Of a stretch of DNA of 7,528 nt, positions 5,067 through 7,528 are shown piece after piece. This stretch comes from Caldifarciminota bacterium (lineage in GTDB: Bacteria > Hydrothermota > Tepidihabitantia > Tepidihabitantales > Tepidihabitantaceae). The DNA is taken from positions 1-7,528 of the forward strand of contig CAIVTL010000338.1 of assembly GCA_903908785.1 (NCBI GenBank), given 5' to 3'. The notes under the pieces were generated by a model. It was not told the DNA's origin and did not search any database. It saw nothing but the letters and a program-made list of their open reading frames with translations. Made by a program: the position numbers and the translations under genes. Position 1 is the first letter of the stretch. Each line of letters opens with the position of its first letter.

Positions 5067-6050
5067 TCTTCTCTCTGCCTCGGCATCGAAACCTCGTGTG
5101 ACGAGACCGCGGCCAGCGTCGTGGCCGACCGGGCAGCCGTCCGCTCCAGCATTGTGTCATCACAAATGGTACATGCCGAGTACGGCGGCGTAGTCCCGGA
5201 ACTCGCGGCTCGTGCCCACATGAAGGCAATAGTTCCGGTCACGGAAGCCGCGCTCGTGGCCGCGGGCGTCGCATGGTCCGACCTCTCGCTTGTCGCGGTT
5301 ACGAACACTCCGGGCCTGATGGGCGCGCTGCTTGTGGGCCTGCCGTTTGCCAAGGCGCTGAGCTACAGCCTCGGCATCCCGTTGGTCGGCGTCAATCATC
5401 TTGAGGGCCATCTCTTCGCGCTCCGCCTCGAACACCCGGAACTGGAGCCGCCGTTTCTGGCCGCGGTGCTCTCCGGTGGCCATACCGAGTTGCTGGTGGT
5501 CGAAGACTGGTGCCGGTACCGGCTGCTCGGCTCCACGGTTGACGACGCCTGTGGTGAGGCCTTCGACAAAGTAGCGAAGCTGCTCGGTCTGCCCTACCCG
5601 GGCGGGGCCGAGGTTGAGAAGCTCAGCCGCGAGGGTCGCGAGAGCATCAACTTCCCGGTTCCGGACCCGGGCGGGCTCGACTTCAGTTTCTCTGGGCTCA
5701 AGACCGCGGTGCTCTATCACCGGCGCGACCATCCCGACACCCCGCGCGCCGACGTCGCCGCATCGTTCCAGCGCGCCGCGGTCGCGGCCGTCACCAATCG
5801 AGTCGAGCAGGCGGTACGCAAGACCGGGTTCCGGGTTGTGGGCGTGTCCGGCGGCGTCGCTGCCAACGGCTATCTGCGCGAACGCCTCGCGGACCTGGCC
5901 CGACACCACGAGCTGAACCTGGTCATTCCGCGGCCGGAGTACTGCACCGACAATGCGGCAATGATTGCCGCGGCCGGCCTCGAACGCTTCGCCCGGTTCG
6001 GTCCTTCGCCGCTCGACCTGCCTGCTGCAGCCCGCACGGCGCTCAGCTAG
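5040..6050 (+). CDS. tsaD: tRNA N6-threonylcarbamoyladenosine synthase TsaD
   Basis: A 336-residue protein of the Kae1/TsaD family, which transfers the threonylcarbamoyl group from TC-AMP to A37 of tRNAs reading ANN codons, in the cytoplasm with TsaB and TsaE. Family motifs are all present: LGIETSCDET at 14-23, the metal-binding H120-x-x-x-H124 in NHLEGH, SGGHTELL, DDACGEAFDKVAKLLGLPYP, FSFSGLKTAVL, VSGGVAANGYLR and D304 in YCTDNAAM. Length matches the usual 335-345. The start is unusual: no ATG or GTG lies in frame before the conserved LGIETSC, and the only standard candidate is the TTG at 5040, which sits in an octamer repeat. This adds roughly ten residues (TTRPLDHSS) compared with the E. 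coli protein. A CTG at 5055 is a poorer option. GGAA three bases before the TTG is at best a weak ribosome site. With 29 bases after ybbR and no promoter, cotranscription is likely. Confidence 0.96.
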   Translation: MTTRPLDHSSSLCLGIETSCDETAASVVADRAAVRSSIVSSQMVHAEYGGVVPELAARAHMKAIVPVTEAALVAAGVAWSDLSLVAVTNTPGLMGALLVGLPFAKALSYSLGIPLVGVNHLEGHLFALRLEHPELEPPFLAAVLSGGHTELLVVEDWCRYRLLGSTVDDACGEAFDKVAKLLGLPYPGGAEVEKLSREGRESINFPVPDPGGLDFSFSGLKTAVLYHRRDHPDTPRADVAASFQRAAVAAVTNRVEQAVRKTGFRVVGVSGGVAANGYLRERLADLARHHELNLVIPRPEYCTDNAAMIAAAGLERFARFGPSPLDLPAAARTALS

Positions 6051-6062
6051 CCTGGTCATGGT

Positions 6063-6091
6063 TTGACCGGCGACGGTTTCGCCACTACAAT
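6063..6091 (+). promoter_or_regulatory. Promoter of cysS
   Basis: TTGACC (6063-6068), 17-bp spacer, TACAAT (6086-6091), a close match to the sigma70 consensus. The -10 ends ten bases before the ATG at 6102, leaving a predicted leader of about three bases. The in-frame TTG at 6063 that would extend the reading frame is the start of this -35 box. Confidence 0.75.
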
Positions 6092-6101
6092 CCCCGCAGA
6101 G

Positions 6102-7487
6102 ATGAAGCTGTACAATACCCTGACGCGCCAGAAAGACGAGTTTGTGCCGGTCGAACCGGGCAAGGTCGGCATCTATACCTGCGGCCCGACCGTCTACATG
6201 TTTGCCCACGTCGGCAACTTCCGGGCGTACGTCTTCTCCGATACGCTCCGCCGCGTCATGGACTACTTAGGCTACCAGGTGAAGCACGTCATGAACGTCA
6301 CCGACGTAGGCCACCTGACCAGCGACGAAGACACCGGTGAGGACAAGCTTGAGAAAGGCGCACGGCAGGAAGGCAAGACTCCGCAGGAAATCGCCCGTTT
6401 CTACGAGAAGGTCTTCTTCGATGATGCGGCCCGGCTCAACATCCTTACGCCCCACATCGTCTGCCGCGCAACCGACCACATACCCGACATGATCGAACTG
6501 GTCCGGCGCATCGAGGCGAACGGGTTTGCCTACCGGACTTCAGTCGGCCTGATATTCGACACCGGCAAGTACCCGGAATACGCCGCGCTCTCGCGGTTGA
6601 ACCTGGCCGAGCAGCAGGCGGGCGCCCGCACCACCGTGGACCCGGAACGCCGGAACCCCTCCGACTTCGCGCTCTGGATTACGAACCAGCCCAAACACCT
6701 GATGCAGTGGGACTCCCCCTGGGGCCGTGGGTTTCCCGGCTGGCACCTCGAGTGCTCGGCCATGTCCATCAAGTACTTGGGCGAGCGGTTTGACATTCAC
6801 ACCGGCGGCATTGACCACGTGCCCGTCCACCACACCAACGAACGCGCCCAGAACTTCGCCGCCACCGGCAAGGAAGTAGTGGTACGCTGGATGCACAATG
6901 CCTTTCTCGTCATAAACGACACCCGGATGGGCAAGTCGGAAGGCAACCTGGTCACCATCTCCGAACTGGAAAAGCTGGGCGTAGCGCCGCTGGACTTCCG
7001 CTACCTCTGCCACACTGCCCTGTACCGCATGCCGCTCAGCTACACCGCCGAATCGCTGAAGAGTGCGCGCAACTCGCTGCGCGGGCTCGTGGACTTCGGC
7101 CGCAACGCTCAGGTCTGGCCCGTGAAAGACCCGGCTTGGACCGAACCGTTTCAGCGAGAGTTCAAGGAAGCCGTCGCCGACGACCTGAACATCCCGCAGG
7201 CTCTGGCCGCAGCCTGGAATATCGTCAGGGAAGGCAACCAGCGCCAGGACCGCACCGCCTGGGCTGCCCTGCTCGACTTTGACCGCGTGCTCGGCCTGGG
7301 ACTGGAACGACTCGTTGGCGCGACGCCGGGAATCCCTGACCAGGTGGCGGAACTGGTCGCGGCGCGGGAGGCGGCGCGGAAGTCGAAGGATTGGGCCGAA
7401 TCGGACCGGCTGCGCGACCGGATTGGCGAACTGGGCTTTGTCGTCGAAGACACACCGCAGGGCGCTCGCGTCAAGCCGCGTCCTTGA
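6102..7487 (+). CDS. cysS: Cysteinyl-tRNA synthetase
   Basis: Charges tRNA-Cys with cysteine in the cytoplasm. From the ATG at 6102 the protein is 461 residues, the same length as the E. coli enzyme, and begins MKLYNTLTRQKDEF like its relatives. The class I signature is HVGN (36-39). The zinc ligands are all present: C27 in YTCGPTVY, C218 in WHLECSAMS, and H243 and E247 in VHHTNE, with the 25-residue C-to-H spacing of E. coli. The KMSKS loop reads RMGKS (275-279), followed by EGNLVTI. The DALR anticodon-binding region starts near 345, with DDLNIPQALAAAW, and the end shows the usual KDWAESDRLRDRIGELGF and DTPQGARVK. The longer frame from TTG 6063 is rejected because those bases are the promoter. 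The gene follows tsaD by 51 bases but has its own strong promoter; both products act on tRNA. No Shine-Dalgarno site is visible. Confidence 0.97.
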   Translation: MKLYNTLTRQKDEFVPVEPGKVGIYTCGPTVYMFAHVGNFRAYVFSDTLRRVMDYLGYQVKHVMNVTDVGHLTSDEDTGEDKLEKGARQEGKTPQEIARFYEKVFFDDAARLNILTPHIVCRATDHIPDMIELVRRIEANGFAYRTSVGLIFDTGKYPEYAALSRLNLAEQQAGARTTVDPERRNPSDFALWITNQPKHLMQWDSPWGRGFPGWHLECSAMSIKYLGERFDIHTGGIDHVPVHHTNERAQNFAATGKEVVVRWMHNAFLVINDTRMGKSEGNLVTISELEKLGVAPLDFRYLCHTALYRMPLSYTAESLKSARNSLRGLVDFGRNAQVWPVKDPAWTEPFQREFKEAVADDLNIPQALAAAWNIVREGNQRQDRTAWAALLDFDRVLGLGLERLVGATPGIPDQVAELVAAREAARKSKDWAESDRLRDRIGELGFVVEDTPQGARVKPRP

Positions 7488-7488
7488 C
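7470..7488 (+). other. Inverted repeat around the cysS stop codon
   Basis: GTCAAG (7470-7475) and CTTGAC (7483-7488) are perfect reverse complements with a 7-base loop; the TGA stop (7485-7487) is in the 3' arm. There is no T-run. The right arm is also part of the TTGACT -35 box of the next promoter. Confidence 0.45.
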
Positions 7489-7511
7489 TCCATGGCTGGT
7501 TTCCGTATGAT
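7484..7511 (+). promoter_or_regulatory. Promoter for a gene beyond the window
   Basis: TTGACT (7484-7489), 16-bp spacer, TATGAT (7506-7511). Its -35 overlaps the cysS stop codon, so a new transcript should begin near 7518 and the next gene, protein or RNA, should start close to or just past the window end. Confidence 0.65.
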
Positions 7512-7528
7512 GTCCGACGGGTCTGACA

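Noticed and set aside
5160..6209. Minus-strand frame of 349 codons opposite tsaD
   Set aside because: It is an antisense shadow of a gene with all TsaD motifs, has no promoter or ribosome site, and runs into the cysS start.
6540..7493. Minus-strand frame of 317 codons opposite cysS
   Set aside because: It is an antisense shadow; cysS is complete and canonical in the plus frame.

Overview
The window is a GC-rich bacterial segment holding four recognisable housekeeping or envelope genes and one short unrecognised gene. In order: a BatA-type von Willebrand factor A membrane protein (+, 6-1913), a 123-aa hypothetical protein (-, 2024-2395), an M20-family metallopeptidase (-, 2701-3948), a YbbR-domain membrane protein (+, 4099-5010), tsaD for tRNA t6A synthesis (+, 5040-6050) and cysS for cysteinyl-tRNA synthetase (+, 6102-7487). 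The first gene starts on a TGATG overlap, so the window opens inside an operon. I see no phage, IS, CRISPR or RNA gene.

The organism cannot be fixed from these genes. High GC, gene starts with promoters placed almost on the start codon, and degenerate heptanucleotide arrays between genes remind me of uncultivated lineages such as candidate division WOR-3/Stahlbacteria. That is memory-based inference with low to moderate confidence.

The most unusual content is not a gene. The spacers at 1914-2023, 2453-2700 and 3949-4023 are built largely from short degenerate tandem repeats of period 7. Each array has a different consensus, and most are about five units (35 bp) long. Two more 35-bp heptad arrays lie inside the reading frame of the BatA-type gene, one of them in the same sequence family as a spacer array. 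A period-8 array spans the ybbR-tsaD junction and appears to supply the tsaD start codon and first residues. The arrays resemble in style the heptanucleotide STRR repeats known from heterocystous cyanobacteria, but the genes do not suggest a cyanobacterium.

Regulation can be read unusually well. Five TTGAC-type promoters with 16-17 bp spacers are visible. Three of them (small gene, ybbR, cysS) end their -10 box only 6-10 bases before the ATG and lack a Shine-Dalgarno sequence, predicting leaderless or near-leaderless mRNAs. The M20 gene is the contrast: it has a proper AAAGGAG site and a leader of about 70 bases carrying a heptad array. Two divergent promoters sit back to back at 4024-4092. 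Perfect short inverted repeats cover or touch the stop codons of the BatA-type gene, ybbR and cysS.

Region by region: 1-1913 envelope VWA protein; 1914-2023 heptad spacer between convergent genes; 2024-2395 small gene; 2396-2700 its promoter plus five adjacent heptad arrays; 2701-3948 peptidase; 3949-4098 divergent promoter region; 4099-6050 ybbR-tsaD unit; 6051-6101 cysS promoter; 6102-7487 cysS; 7484-7528 promoter for a gene beyond the window.
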